A DNA stretch of 64,000 bases from Bythopirellula sp041737835 (GCA_041737835.1 JBGSQY010000040.1); one strand, 5' to 3'; positions 53,908 to 63,313 are shown, counted from the stretch's first letter. The notes: generated by a model not told the origin, from the sequence alone. A program made the numbers and translations.

Positions 53908-54396
53908 ATGCCCGCAGTGCCAAAAACGCGAATCACGCTGCTCGTTGTGCTGGGCTGCGCGCTCGTTGGCTGCGGCGAGTCGAAGGTGGCTCCTCGAGCC
54001 GCGCTGACTCAAGCACCTGCTTTTACTGCGAAATCTGAGCCCAAGCCGGAGGTCAAACCTCAAGCGGACAAACCTGCACCAGCCAAGGTTGATACCAAGC
54101 CCGCGGAGAAACCGGCCGAAGTCGTCTTTCAACCACCGTATCCGCACCGCGAGAATTTGTTCCTCGCACCTAAGCGGAGTGCCAAGCACGAAAACAAACG
54201 GGGCATCGAACAATCCGTGGAGCTCCTGGGGTTTGCGAATGTCGACGGTCAGCGGGTGATCCTCTCGATCAACGGCGACGTCGTGCCGATGGCCGAAGGC
54301 GCACAAACGGCCGGGATCGAAGTTATCTCGATCCAACCCCCCGCGGTCGTCCTACAACGTGGCCGCGAACGTTGGCAAGCGACGTTGGAAAACTAA
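53908..54396 (+). CDS. PilP-like lipoprotein
   Basis: A 162-residue lipoprotein: a hydrophobic signal ends LVGCGES with the lipidated Cys near residue 18. A Pro/Lys/Glu/Ala-rich linker (about 40-80) spans the periplasm and leads to a small beta domain (VELLGFANVDGQRVILSINGDVV) like PilP or the homology-region domain of GspC. Such proteins connect the PilN/PilO complex to the secretin. It is last in the operon, 90 bases after the secretin gene. The assignment rests on layout and position. Confidence 0.72.
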   Translation: MPAVPKTRITLLVVLGCALVGCGESKVAPRAALTQAPAFTAKSEPKPEVKPQADKPAPAKVDTKPAEKPAEVVFQPPYPHRENLFLAPKRSAKHENKRGIEQSVELLGFANVDGQRVILSINGDVVPMAEGAQTAGIEVISIQPPAVVLQRGRERWQATLEN

Positions 54397-54454
54397 CCGA
54401 TTTCGGAACGCGGAATTCGGAATCCAGGCACATGCCATGGATTTCTTTCTGGCT

Positions 54455-54478
54455 AAGAGCTAATCGCTAACAGCTCTT
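54455..54478. terminator. Terminator-like stem after the secretion operon
   Basis: AAGAGCT and AGCTCTT form a perfect 7-bp stem with a ten-base loop, about 60 bases after the PilP-like stop. A CCTTC stretch rather than a T-tract follows. Confidence 0.4.
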
Positions 54479-54581
54479 CCTTCAGCTTTGCGAGGTTGGC
54501 CAGGTTTGCTTGGTTTGCGTCTGTCTCAAAGTGCAAAGCTGATTGCGGAGGGACTTTGGACCGTCGACTGTGGTTTATAAA

Positions 54582-54777
54582 GTCCATCGTCCACGGCCCT
54601 ACAGTCCACTAAACTTTGTCATCTTGTTCAACTTCATCAACTTTGTCATGCCTTGCATTTGATCAAGTTACACCAGGTAAGCTGCGAATAGTCACTCCCC
54701 GGGGCGTAGTTTGAGCCGCTCCACCTTCAGAGGATTCACGGCACAATAGTCCACCGTCGACAGTCCTACCGTCTAGT
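54582..54777. repeat. Degenerate 29-base repeat pair and nearby inverted copy
   Basis: 54582-54610 and 54749-54777 share a GTCCAYCGTCSACRGYCCTAC-like core. A segment at 54559-54574 (GGACCGTCGACTGTGG) is close to the reverse complement of the second copy. Between them, AACTTTGTCAT occurs twice exactly (54612-54622 and 54639-54649). It looks like a decayed cluster of short intergenic repeats. Confidence 0.4.
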
Positions 54778-54899
54778 CTTCCTAATCCCTTTTGCCCATA
54801 ATATAGCAGATAGCGCGGCCAAATTCGAGGAGAAAGTATAGTGACTATCTAAATCACGGAGATACGGCGTACTTGAGAAATGGGAGAGATGCAGCCGGT

Positions 54900-56561
54900 T
54901 TACACCGGCCGCTCGCCGGGTTCGCTCGCCGTGGTTTCCCAGGGGTTGGTGGGTTGATGCTGCGGGGCGGGGTGAAGTTCTGCTTCGTCTTCGAGCACAC
55001 GGGTGGGCAGCATCCGTGGACGATAGCTCACGTCGAGCGCGATCGTGCGGAGATTCAACAGTAGCATCAACAGTGCGGCTCCGCCGACGATCAACAACAG
55101 GATATTAGCTTCTTCAATCGGCCAACTTTGAATCACCGAAAAGAGAACCCACACAGGATTGGTGATTTGCAAGAACGAAAATTGTTCGCTGGAGCGGAGC
55201 GACGGCGTCATCAAATAAATCACCTGAGGGATGCCACAGGCGATTAGAAACAGCACGAGGTGCAACAAGAAACCGGCGGAGAGCTGCACGTAGGTGACCG
55301 TGCGGACCGCGGCGACGAGCAGTTTGCCGAGGCCGAGAAAGAACACGGCGTAGCACCAACTCAAGACGAGAAAATAGGCGAGGGCTTGCTGGCCGGGCCA
55401 GGCTAGTAAACTTGAAGGGGGCAACAAGAACGTGAGCACGAGCAGCGCACCGAGCACCGCGGTGAGTGAACCAATGGCAAACACAAATCCTGTATTGGGG
55501 CCCGGATTGAGCCAGGTGAGTGAAATGCGACCGACCGTGCTGGCGGGGAGGGTGCGGAGCATTCGCCGCGATAAGTGGGGCCATTCGCTCGTGAGCAACC
55601 AGCCCATCACAAACCAAAACATCATCGACCCAGCCGCGATGAACAAAATGGTTTGCATGTAGTCTTGCGGCCCCGTGAGGCTCAAGGGAATGGCGCTCAT
55701 CCAGCCGATGAAGCAGGCTTGCAGCAAGAGCATGCGGATGCGCAGGGTGGTCGAGCGGTTCTCGCTCGGGAACGAAACCTGGGCGGTCGCGGCGGCATGG
55801 AGCAGGGCAAAAATCGCGACATAGAACGACAAGGCCGCGAGATTGGCCAGCCAAAACATGGGGCTCATGACGTCGACAAAATTTCGATCGACGAAATCTT
55901 CGATGAGGCTGATCGTGCCCAACAACACCAACGCCAAACAGAGTACGAGCAGCAGCGAGATCAGAGCTTGAGTATGTTTGACCTTCGCGCTCGTGCCGGC
56001 CAACAGTCCCAGCATCGAGAGGCCCATCGATTGGAACACGAAGTAGAGCAACATGAAAAATATCGTGGGGAGATCCACACCGCGGAGCAGGTAGGTAAAC
56101 GCAATGCAGGGAGTGACCGCGCAGAGGTAGACCATCATCTGAACGGCGGCGGAGCCAAGTTTGCCGGTGATGATTTGCCCGGCGGTGAGGGTCGTGATCG
56201 AAAGCAGCTCGTAGGTGTTCTCTTCCTGCTCGGCTGCGAGCGATCGAAATGCCGAGAAGGGGATAATCAAAATCAAAGGGAACGCCAAGATGATGGCGTA
56301 AACGTAAAGCATCCGTGGGCCCGAGGCGACGTAATAGACATCGGGTCCGACGATGGCCACGACGGCGAAGCTGGCGGTCCAGCACGCGACCAACACCACC
56401 AAGAATGTGACGACAAATTGACGGCTCTTAAGGGCTTGGCGGGTTTCTTTAACCAGAATTGGGTTGAGGCGGTCGGCGTATTTTTCGAGTCTCACGAGCA
56501 GGTCGGAGAGCCAATTAGACTTTGCGGCGGATTGTTCGTTAGCAACAACGGCGGTACTCAT
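54900..56561 (-). CDS. ABC-2 type transporter permease
   Basis: A 553-residue membrane protein with a cytoplasmic N-terminus containing NPILVKETRQALKSRQF, the coupling-helix segment typical of ABC-2 permeases in planctomycetes, followed by about twelve hydrophobic helices. The segment FSAFRSLAAEQEENTYELL after helix 2 is also characteristic. A polar tail of about 45 residues closes it. Its ATG overlaps the end of the ATPase gene (ATGA). The pair forms an exporter of unknown substrate. Confidence 0.88.
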   Translation of the reverse strand: MSTAVVANEQSAAKSNWLSDLLVRLEKYADRLNPILVKETRQALKSRQFVVTFLVVLVACWTASFAVVAIVGPDVYYVASGPRMLYVYAIILAFPLILIIPFSAFRSLAAEQEENTYELLSITTLTAGQIITGKLGSAAVQMMVYLCAVTPCIAFTYLLRGVDLPTIFFMLLYFVFQSMGLSMLGLLAGTSAKVKHTQALISLLLVLCLALVLLGTISLIEDFVDRNFVDVMSPMFWLANLAALSFYVAIFALLHAAATAQVSFPSENRSTTLRIRMLLLQACFIGWMSAIPLSLTGPQDYMQTILFIAAGSMMFWFVMGWLLTSEWPHLSRRMLRTLPASTVGRISLTWLNPGPNTGFVFAIGSLTAVLGALLVLTFLLPPSSLLAWPGQQALAYFLVLSWCYAVFFLGLGKLLVAAVRTVTYVQLSAGFLLHLVLFLIACGIPQVIYLMTPSLRSSEQFSFLQITNPVWVLFSVIQSWPIEEANILLLIVGGAALLMLLLNLRTIALDVSYRPRMLPTRVLEDEAELHPAPQHQPTNPWETTASEPGERPV

Positions 56562-57505
56562 TGCACTCTCCCTTCCGTGACGTGCAAGAACACATCCTCC
56601 AAGCTGCGAGTTTTGCTGGAAAACTCGTGCAGCGGAAAACCAGCTTCAATGGCTTCGCGGAGCAGGGTGGCTTGCTTATCTTGCCCACCACCGTGGGTGC
56701 AGACTATCACATCTCCGTCAACGAAGACTTCACTGGTATCGTCATGAGCATTGAGCCAAGCTAAAAACGGTGCTTGATCGCCCAGGACGCGCATTCGAAC
56801 TCGGCTGGCTGCCTCGAAACGAGCGCTGATCTCGTCGACGCTCCCCGTGGCGAGTAGTTGTCCTTGTTCGATGATCGCTACCTTGTCACAGATCTCGGCA
56901 AGCTCGGTAAGAATGTGCGAACTGATGAGCACCGCTTTATCCATGCGAGCGAGCTGCTCGATCATGTCGCGCAGTTCGATGCGTGCCCGGGGGTCGAGTC
57001 CTGCTGCGGGCTCGTCGAGAATTAGCACCGAGGGGTTGTGAATCAACGTGCGACCGAGGCAAAGGCGTTGCTTCATGCCTTTCGAGAGGCCGTTAATAGG
57101 CTTTTCGGCCATCGTGTTGAGCAGCGTGAACTCCATCACCGAATCGATGGCCACGCGGCGTTCTTTACCGATAAGGCCATAGGCCCGCGCGAAGAAGTCC
57201 AGATATTCGATCACACTCACGTTTTCGTAGGTGCCGAAGTTGTCGGGCATAAAGCCCAAGCGTCGGCGCACACGGTCGGGATCGTCGACCACGGAGAAGC
57301 CATCGACAAACGCATCGCCGTAGGTCGGTTCGTCGAGCGTGGCGAGAATTCGCATGCTGGTGGTTTTGCCCGCGCCGTTGGGGCCAATGTAACCAAAGAC
57401 TTCGCCGGGATAAACTTCAAAGCTAATATCTTGCACCGCGCGGGTCTTGCCGAAATAGCGGTGCAAGTTGCGAAGTTCGATCAGTGGTCGTCGTGCGTGA
57501 ATCAT
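56558..57505 (-). CDS. ABC transporter ATP-binding protein
   Basis: A 315-residue ABC ATPase of the NatA/CcmA-like export group. Walker A is GPNGAGKTT (about 43), the Q-loop region ends GFMPDNFGTYENV (Asp replaces the usual Gln), the signature is LSKGMKQR, and Walker B is VLILDEPAAGLDP. A C-terminal domain of about 90 residues follows, as in multi-drug or Na+ exporters. It starts directly after the stop of the upstream membrane protein and overlaps the permease by four bases. Confidence 0.93.
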   Translation of the reverse strand: MIHARRPLIELRNLHRYFGKTRAVQDISFEVYPGEVFGYIGPNGAGKTTSMRILATLDEPTYGDAFVDGFSVVDDPDRVRRRLGFMPDNFGTYENVSVIEYLDFFARAYGLIGKERRVAIDSVMEFTLLNTMAEKPINGLSKGMKQRLCLGRTLIHNPSVLILDEPAAGLDPRARIELRDMIEQLARMDKAVLISSHILTELAEICDKVAIIEQGQLLATGSVDEISARFEAASRVRMRVLGDQAPFLAWLNAHDDTSEVFVDGDVIVCTHGGGQDKQATLLREAIEAGFPLHEFSSKTRSLEDVFLHVTEGRVQ

Positions 57506-59605
57506 TTACCAAACTCCTCGCACGACGTGAAAGCTGGTGTCCTCGGTGGCGGAGTCAATGCCGAGTGAAAGATCGATGCCGCGATCGGTGACCGCGATGT
57601 AACTGCCCGGCCCCCAACTTTTGGTCACGGCCGAAGTGATGGCGGAAATTTGCGTCTCCATCAAATTTTGCGAGAAGGGGAGCAGGTCGATACCGCTACC
57701 CAGCGAAAGCGATTCGATTGTTCCGGCGGGGAACTCGGGTTCGTTATTGGCGAGCAACGTGCGTAGTTTGAGCATCGCTTGAACTTGATCGCTGGGAGCG
57801 AGCGCGACGGATTTCCCGTTGCCGAGTTGCTCGCCGAGAAAAATTTTTCCGTCGTGATCTTCGACAACCAGCAGTTGAATGTTCGCCCCTAGTTGGTTCG
57901 TGGCCGTGAGTTTGTCGGCGGAGGGTTCAAATTGTATTTGCTTTTTCGTATCTCGGCTGGTGACGGTGAGGTATTGCGTGGGGGTGCGCGATTGCAGCCA
58001 ACCGCGGGTGAGTTGTTGCGTGCCGTCCCACACTATCTCACGACGCTGGCCGGCATAGCGGCGGGCTTCGCGACGGTCGGTGAGACGCGATGACGGAAGG
58101 ATCGGATAAACGAGGGCATCTTGGGGGAATTCCAAGCCGTCGGCGGGGGCGATCCCCGCGTAATAGGAAAGCCGCGACCAGCAGACGGCTGAGTCAGCGG
58201 TTTGATCGAGCAGTGTAAAACTGCGAGCGCGAACGAGCGTGCCGAAACCTTCGGATGTGAAACTGTAAATGAGCAGAAACATCGTTGTCGCGAGCGCCGC
58301 GGCGGGAACGGTGAGCAACAGCAGCGGCAATTTTTCACGACTCTTGAGAAAGAAGTAGTTGATCGGACCGATGCCTAATACAAAGAGTGATAGCAGCACT
58401 TGAAACGAAGTGACCGGCGCGGTGCCAACGTCGGGGATTAAGAAGTCGTTGAAATTCTCGTTACCACGGCCGGGGTTCGTGCCGTGCCGCAATTCCCACG
58501 ACAAGCGATCGGCTAGCAGCGACTGTGTGATGGCCCAGCGAATTTCCCGGGACTCTTGGCGGGAGATTGTTTCAGGAAACGCTAAGAGTGTGACTGTTCC
58601 CATGCCGAACGGGCGGGTTGTGAACCATTCGCGAGAATCTTCCGGGGCTTCTTGACCGGCAACGATGTTATTACTGACGGGCTCAGTGCTGGGTTGTCCA
58701 TGGAGTTGACTGTATTTGTCGAGCGAGTCGCTCGCCGGATTATCGAGTTTCGGAAACCGCCAGCCGCGAGCTAGTAACGCATCAAAATCAAACTCTTGCG
58801 GTGTGTCGGAGGCAATTCCTAGTGCTTCTTCAATCCCGGGAGCGTCTTGAAAGTCTTCGGCGTTAGAAATGACCCACAGATTTCCTCCCGCGCGGACCCA
58901 CTTTAACAACTCGGCAAGTTCGTCGGGATTTTTCTCACGCCGCGAAGCAAGATCGCTGGGACTCGTCACCGCCACGTCGATTGATGTGTATTCGCTCCAG
59001 TTTTCTTGTTGCACGTTGAACGTGGGGAGAAAGACTTCCGCGGGCCCGCCGCGAACATCGCGAAACAATCGAAACGCACTGAAGCCAATGTCGTCGAGCA
59101 TCAGGACAGTGAAATTGTGGCCGGTGTTGGGACTGTTGAATGGAACTTGCGATTGGCAAAGGTCGTCATCGCGGACACCATCGACAAAGGTTTCGCAACC
59201 GATGGTTCGCCAATCCGAGTACTGCGGAACGGAGAGTGTGGTGCTGACCGACATGCTTCCCGCGGGGAGTTCAAAATATTTCTCGGCCACGATCACCGGT
59301 TGATCGCTGCGCCATTGGCCGGCCATGAAGCGAATCTTAATTTGTTTGTCGGCTTGTGACGGGGCTTGGGCAGTGACGCGGCAAGTAATCGGGCGATAGC
59401 CATGCACGCCGGCCCAAGTGGTATCAATCCGCAGGTCGAGACCTGATTGCTTGGAATAAACCATCGCACCGCTGGGGGATTGCGGCAGCTCGATGAGACC
59501 GCCGCTAGCAGCGAGGGCGGTTTGTGCCGAACCAACAAACGCAAGCAAACAGCACAGTTGTAGTCGTTGACGCAGCAAGCGAATGTTCACGAATCGATGG
59601 GGCAT
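57506..59605 (-). CDS. Exported/membrane protein of an ABC operon, function unknown
   Basis: A 699-residue protein. The ATG at 59605 opens a signal peptide (LCCLLAFVGSAQTALA); the frame is open 74 codons further upstream, but that part runs through the next gene and looks non-coding. A long extracytoplasmic region includes a ThuA/GldG-like segment (LLKWVRAGGNLWVISNAEDF). Two membrane helices near 395-450 (LLSLFVLGIGPINYFFL, LLLLTVPAAALATTMFLL) are followed by a large beta-rich domain. Such proteins accompany ABC-2 exporters in planctomycetes, like GldG in gliding operons. Its stop abuts the ATPase start. Confidence 0.75.
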   Translation of the reverse strand: MPHRFVNIRLLRQRLQLCCLLAFVGSAQTALAASGGLIELPQSPSGAMVYSKQSGLDLRIDTTWAGVHGYRPITCRVTAQAPSQADKQIKIRFMAGQWRSDQPVIVAEKYFELPAGSMSVSTTLSVPQYSDWRTIGCETFVDGVRDDDLCQSQVPFNSPNTGHNFTVLMLDDIGFSAFRLFRDVRGGPAEVFLPTFNVQQENWSEYTSIDVAVTSPSDLASRREKNPDELAELLKWVRAGGNLWVISNAEDFQDAPGIEEALGIASDTPQEFDFDALLARGWRFPKLDNPASDSLDKYSQLHGQPSTEPVSNNIVAGQEAPEDSREWFTTRPFGMGTVTLLAFPETISRQESREIRWAITQSLLADRLSWELRHGTNPGRGNENFNDFLIPDVGTAPVTSFQVLLSLFVLGIGPINYFFLKSREKLPLLLLTVPAAALATTMFLLIYSFTSEGFGTLVRARSFTLLDQTADSAVCWSRLSYYAGIAPADGLEFPQDALVYPILPSSRLTDRREARRYAGQRREIVWDGTQQLTRGWLQSRTPTQYLTVTSRDTKKQIQFEPSADKLTATNQLGANIQLLVVEDHDGKIFLGEQLGNGKSVALAPSDQVQAMLKLRTLLANNEPEFPAGTIESLSLGSGIDLLPFSQNLMETQISAITSAVTKSWGPGSYIAVTDRGIDLSLGIDSATEDTSFHVVRGVW

Positions 59606-59625
59606 AGAATATTGAAGAGGACTGA

Positions 59626-59925
59626 TTAAGTTTCGCTCGCGGGGGAGGCTGTTCCGGGAAGAAGTTGCTCGTCGGGACTCAGTTGCACGCCACCTTGCCG
59701 CGTACGGGCGGGTAACGATTGCGTGCCAATTACTCGGGCAGTTGCTGAAATCAGGACATACAGGCACCCATGCACCAGGACAATCACCAACAAACTGAAC
59801 ACCGCCATGCTCGCCGCGACGGCCCAAGTGTCGCCGGCTTGCGCGCGGACCAGCACGAGGCTGAAAAGCGCAAAGAAAGTCACCGCAGCGATGGTGGCAC
59901 GTAGAGTAAAGCGGGGAAGGATCAT
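59626..59925 (-). CDS. Small two-helix membrane protein
   Basis: A 99-residue protein with two hydrophobic helices (IAAVTFFALFSLVLV and MAVFSLLVIVLVHGCLYVLI) and a polar C-terminal tail. The ATG at 59925 starts it close to the first helix. It ends 20 bases before the large membrane protein and is probably the first gene of the ABC operon. The family is not recognised. Confidence 0.65.
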   Translation of the reverse strand: MILPRFTLRATIAAVTFFALFSLVLVRAQAGDTWAVAASMAVFSLLVIVLVHGCLYVLISATARVIGTQSLPARTRQGGVQLSPDEQLLPGTASPASET

Positions 59926-60080
59926 AGTGCTATTGTCGCAGACGGAATCGGCTCTAAGCAAGTGTTTGGCAGGGGCGTGCTGGCTGAATCGTTGGGCGGA
60001 TTAAGCCCCTGGCCGGTGCTGCGGCATGCCGTTAGCATAAAAAGCACAGCTAAGCCGCAGAAATCGTTGGAGGAGGCGTG

Positions 60081-62756
60081 ATGACCAGCAAGTTTCTTGA
60101 TCACAGCAGATTGATCGCGAAACCACAAGTGAGTAGGACACTTCTATTGGTGGCCTGTTTCGTAACTCATTGTTTCGCAGTTTCTGAATGCCGTGCGGAT
60201 GTCGAAGCCTATGCGGGGCAGCCGTTTGGCGTGGGACGCGTCACCGTGCCCGTGTTTCGCGGCGAGCCGTCGCTCCCACTCAACGACGAACGATTTACAG
60301 CCTTGGAAGCGAGCGGCCGGGTGCTTTATTCGGTGGTCAAGGTCGAGCCAGCGCGGCAGTTCCTGCGCGGTCTCATGGGTATTGAAACACCTCGGAACGT
60401 GACTCTTTATTTTTTGTTTCGTGGCGACGAGCCGTTTGATTTGTCGGTTTATTCTCCGCTAGAGCAGGGTGCTCGGGTTACTCCACGCAACGATCCCCAG
60501 GGCCATCGGCGACTCATGGAAGAATGGTGGCAGCAAACGACCGAGCGTTGGTCGCGTTTGCAAAAGGATCCGCAGTTTCCACCGATCGCCGAGAATTTCT
60601 TGGTGGCGATGTTTGCAAGGCGATTGAATAGAGACATCCCCCCCGTCCCTGCCGGTTTGCTGGGACTGCAAACCGAAAAAGTCACGGCGCTCGAAAAACT
60701 GTTCGGTGGCGAGGCGGCACAACTCGGTTTGCATCGTGAGATGTTGCTGGGCACAGGCAATGTCTCTGACAAAGAGGTGCCACTCCCCGCGCCGGTAGCG
60801 TGGGAAGAACCCCAGATTGATCTGGCGGGTTTGGATGAAGTCGAAATCGAGCCAATGGCTGCGCATGTGCCGGAGGAGTGTTTCTATATTCGATTTGGTA
60901 ACTTCACGAATTATTTTTGGTTTCGCGACTTGAGTACCAAGTGGGATGGCGATTTGCAGAACATGGTCATTCGTCGTGGACTGAAACGGCTCGCCACGAG
61001 CCGTATCGAACAGCAGCTTTCGCTCAAGGAAAATGCGCTCTCGCGGATTCTGGCCCCGCAATTTATTAGTGATGCCGCACTGATTGGGCTGGATCCTTAC
61101 GTGCAGCAAGGGGCTGCGGTGGGAATCTTGGTGCAAGCTCGCAATAACCAACTGCTCTCTCAAGATTTCATGCGGCAACGCCGAGCCGCGCTGCAAGCTT
61201 TCCCGGATTCGGCAGAAACCACCGTGCAACTTGCTGGGCAAGATGTATCGCTCGTTGCCACCCCTGATGGCCGGGTGCGGTCGTACTATGCGCAGTCCGG
61301 CGATTTTCATTTGGTGACGACATCGCGAAAATTGGCAGAACGTTTTTTGGAAGTGGGGCAGGGGAAGGGATCGCTCGCCAGTTTGCCGAGTTTTCGTAAT
61401 GCCCGCCGCGAATTGCCAATGAAGCGTGACGATACGGTGTTTGCGTTCGTATCTGAGAAGTTCTTCCAAAATTTATGCACGATTGAATATTGGGTGGAAG
61501 CCAAACGCCGTCGCGAGAGCATGCAGCAGCCGGAGGTAGTGGAACTCGCTCGCTATGCGGCCAAGTGCGAAGGAGGCAACGCGGAGACAATCGATGAGCT
61601 TATCGCCGCGAACATATTGCCAACGGGTTTTGGAGTGCGCGCGGATGGCAGCACTCTGGAACAAACCGACAATGGCGTGATCGATTCGCTCCGAGGTGCG
61701 CCAGGCTATTATGTCGCCGTGGGCGATCTGCCCCCGAAGGAATTCTCGCCCGCGGAGTTACAAGCTTATACGGACTTTTTGAATTCCTTTGCGGTAGAAG
61801 TTGGGCAGATGCCGCCGATTGCGTTTGGCGTGCAAAGGTTTCCCACTGAAACAGGGGACGTGCGGTCACTGGCTGTTGATGTGTTCGCGGGACCGTTGGG
61901 TAGTGTTAAATTGGGGAAAGTCATTGATTCGCTGGGTGAGCCAACCGATGAAAAGCTTGGGCCGATTGCCGGCAATGTTGCTTCGCTGGAAGTTTCGCTC
62001 AACTTGCCCGTGCCGTTGATTGGGGGTGAAACTCAGCCGCATCTGTTGTTTGCGGGACTGCGGGATTACCGTTCGCCGCTTGCCGTGAGCCAAGGCAAAG
62101 TCGTCGCGGGTTCGGAGCGAAGTGAATTAGTTCGCGGCTACGTAGGTGCTTGGCCGCGGCCGGGGATTTTGCAAATGCTGCAAGGCCCCGCTGGGCCACC
62201 GGGTGCCGAGCCCCAACCGCTGGGCGAGCAAATGTGGCATGCCCAGGCGGATGAGTTTTTACTTATCTCGTTCAAGCCCGACGTCATTCAACAGGTGCAG
62301 CCGCAGCTAATGTTCGAGCCAGCCGAGCGACCCGCGCAGGTGCGACTCATGATTGCCGATCTGGCGGATAAACAAATCGCCGAGACGATCAACGCTTTAG
62401 GTTACATGCGGGTGCGCGAAACTTCGGTCGCACCTAGTCGGCTGGCGAATTCGCTCAGCAATCTGCTCCAAGTGCCGCGCGACGAGTCACTCGATTTCGC
62501 ACAGCACCTACTCGATGCAACCTTTGTCTGCCCGCTGGATGGTAAATACAAACTGTTTGAATCCGCGCGGAGTTTGCCGGTGTGGTCGTCAACAGCGCTG
62601 CCTGCTCAGAATCGCAACTTGCTCACCGAAGTTCCGGCGGAGTTTAAGTTGCCACTGCTTTCCTGGTTTCGTGGTATGCAAGGGGATCTTGAGGTCGCGG
62701 ACGGAGAGCTGAAGGCCCATGTGGATTTAAAAGTATCCGCCACGGCGTTGCCATGA
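60081..62756 (+). CDS. Large secreted protein, function unknown
   Basis: An 891-residue protein. GGAGG at 60069-60076 suits the ATG at 60081 (a GTG lies just before it). A signal-peptide-like segment (TLLLVACFVTHCFAVS) is followed by a mostly soluble body without membrane helices. Blocks such as FYIRFGNFTNYFWF, HLVTTSRKLAERFLEVG and GAPGYYVAVGDLPP suggest repeated alpha/beta domains, loosely like DUF3352 proteins, but no family could be fixed. It overlaps the DUF309 gene by four bases (ATGA), so the two are translationally coupled. Confidence 0.75.
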   Translation: MTSKFLDHSRLIAKPQVSRTLLLVACFVTHCFAVSECRADVEAYAGQPFGVGRVTVPVFRGEPSLPLNDERFTALEASGRVLYSVVKVEPARQFLRGLMGIETPRNVTLYFLFRGDEPFDLSVYSPLEQGARVTPRNDPQGHRRLMEEWWQQTTERWSRLQKDPQFPPIAENFLVAMFARRLNRDIPPVPAGLLGLQTEKVTALEKLFGGEAAQLGLHREMLLGTGNVSDKEVPLPAPVAWEEPQIDLAGLDEVEIEPMAAHVPEECFYIRFGNFTNYFWFRDLSTKWDGDLQNMVIRRGLKRLATSRIEQQLSLKENALSRILAPQFISDAALIGLDPYVQQGAAVGILVQARNNQLLSQDFMRQRRAALQAFPDSAETTVQLAGQDVSLVATPDGRVRSYYAQSGDFHLVTTSRKLAERFLEVGQGKGSLASLPSFRNARRELPMKRDDTVFAFVSEKFFQNLCTIEYWVEAKRRRESMQQPEVVELARYAAKCEGGNAETIDELIAANILPTGFGVRADGSTLEQTDNGVIDSLRGAPGYYVAVGDLPPKEFSPAELQAYTDFLNSFAVEVGQMPPIAFGVQRFPTETGDVRSLAVDVFAGPLGSVKLGKVIDSLGEPTDEKLGPIAGNVASLEVSLNLPVPLIGGETQPHLLFAGLRDYRSPLAVSQGKVVAGSERSELVRGYVGAWPRPGILQMLQGPAGPPGAEPQPLGEQMWHAQADEFLLISFKPDVIQQVQPQLMFEPAERPAQVRLMIADLADKQIAETINALGYMRVRETSVAPSRLANSLSNLLQVPRDESLDFAQHLLDATFVCPLDGKYKLFESARSLPVWSSTALPAQNRNLLTEVPAEFKLPLLSWFRGMQGDLEVADGELKAHVDLKVSATALP

Positions 62757-63241
62757 GTGATGCAGCAACTATTCGTTATTCAAGCACACCCTTTCCGCCC
62801 TACAGTTATGTTCCGGGCAGCGGGACGCCGCATCCGGTCAGCGATCCCCGCGGTCACATGCACGGTATTGAACATGAATTGCCGAAGCCGCTTGATACAA
62901 ATCATTGGGCGACGAACGAAACTTACTTGTACGCCGTTGATTTGTTCAATCACGGCTATTACTGGGAAGCCCATGAAGCGTGGGAATCGCTCTGGCACGC
63001 CGCAGGGCACAAAGGAGTGATGGCCGATTTTCTCAAAGGGCTGATCAAGCTGGCCGCTGCGGGAGTGAAGCATCGCGAAGGGAACGCCGCGGGAGTTGAG
63101 CGGCATCTCAAGCGAGCTCAAGAGTTGCTCGGCGTGGTGAACGAACAGAAATTCTGCGGAATTGAAGTCGAAGACCTGGTGACGCAGATTTCAGGGTTTA
63201 ATTCCGAGTTCAGGCAGAACTTTGTAATTGTGCTCAATTAG
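62753..63241 (+). CDS. DUF309 family protein
   Basis: A 162-residue soluble helical protein. The DUF309 signature is clear: LFNHGYYWEAHEAWESLWHAAGHK followed by FLKGLIKLAAAGVKHREGN, with the paired His/Glu residues that give the family its metal-site look. The first 55 residues are Pro-rich and not part of the domain. The function of DUF309 is unknown. It is coupled to the large secreted protein upstream and ends before a hairpin facing lipA. Confidence 0.9.
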   Translation: MSDAATIRYSSTPFPPYSYVPGSGTPHPVSDPRGHMHGIEHELPKPLDTNHWATNETYLYAVDLFNHGYYWEAHEAWESLWHAAGHKGVMADFLKGLIKLAAAGVKHREGNAAGVERHLKRAQELLGVVNEQKFCGIEVEDLVTQISGFNSEFRQNFVIVLN

Positions 63242-63251
63242 AAAATTGAGA

Positions 63252-63313
63252 AACCGCGAATCTTACGAATAGCACGAATAAAATCATTCGTGTCATTCGT
63301 TCTATACGCGGTT
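63252..63313. terminator. Bidirectional terminator-like palindrome
   Basis: Nested inverted repeats: AACCGCG (63252-63258) with CGCGGTT (63307-63313), ACGAAT (63265-63270) with ATTCGT (63295-63300), and CACGAAT (63273-63279) with ATTCGTG (63286-63292) around a six-base loop. It lies between convergent DUF309 and lipA genes and touches the lipA stop. The ATTCGTGTCATTCGT wording recalls short palindromic repeats found in many planctomycete genomes. Confidence 0.55.

Larger units (their letters stand above)
54397..54899. other. 503-base repeat-rich intergenic region
   Basis: No gene is seen. It contains a terminator-like stem, an 11-base direct repeat, and two related 29-base copies, all listed separately. 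It separates the end of the secretion operon from the end of the convergent ABC operon. Confidence 0.6.

Noticed and set aside
59606..59827. 74-codon upstream extension of the large membrane protein
   Set aside because: It runs into the neighbouring small membrane protein gene, has no signal or domain, and the ATG at 59605 opens a proper signal peptide.
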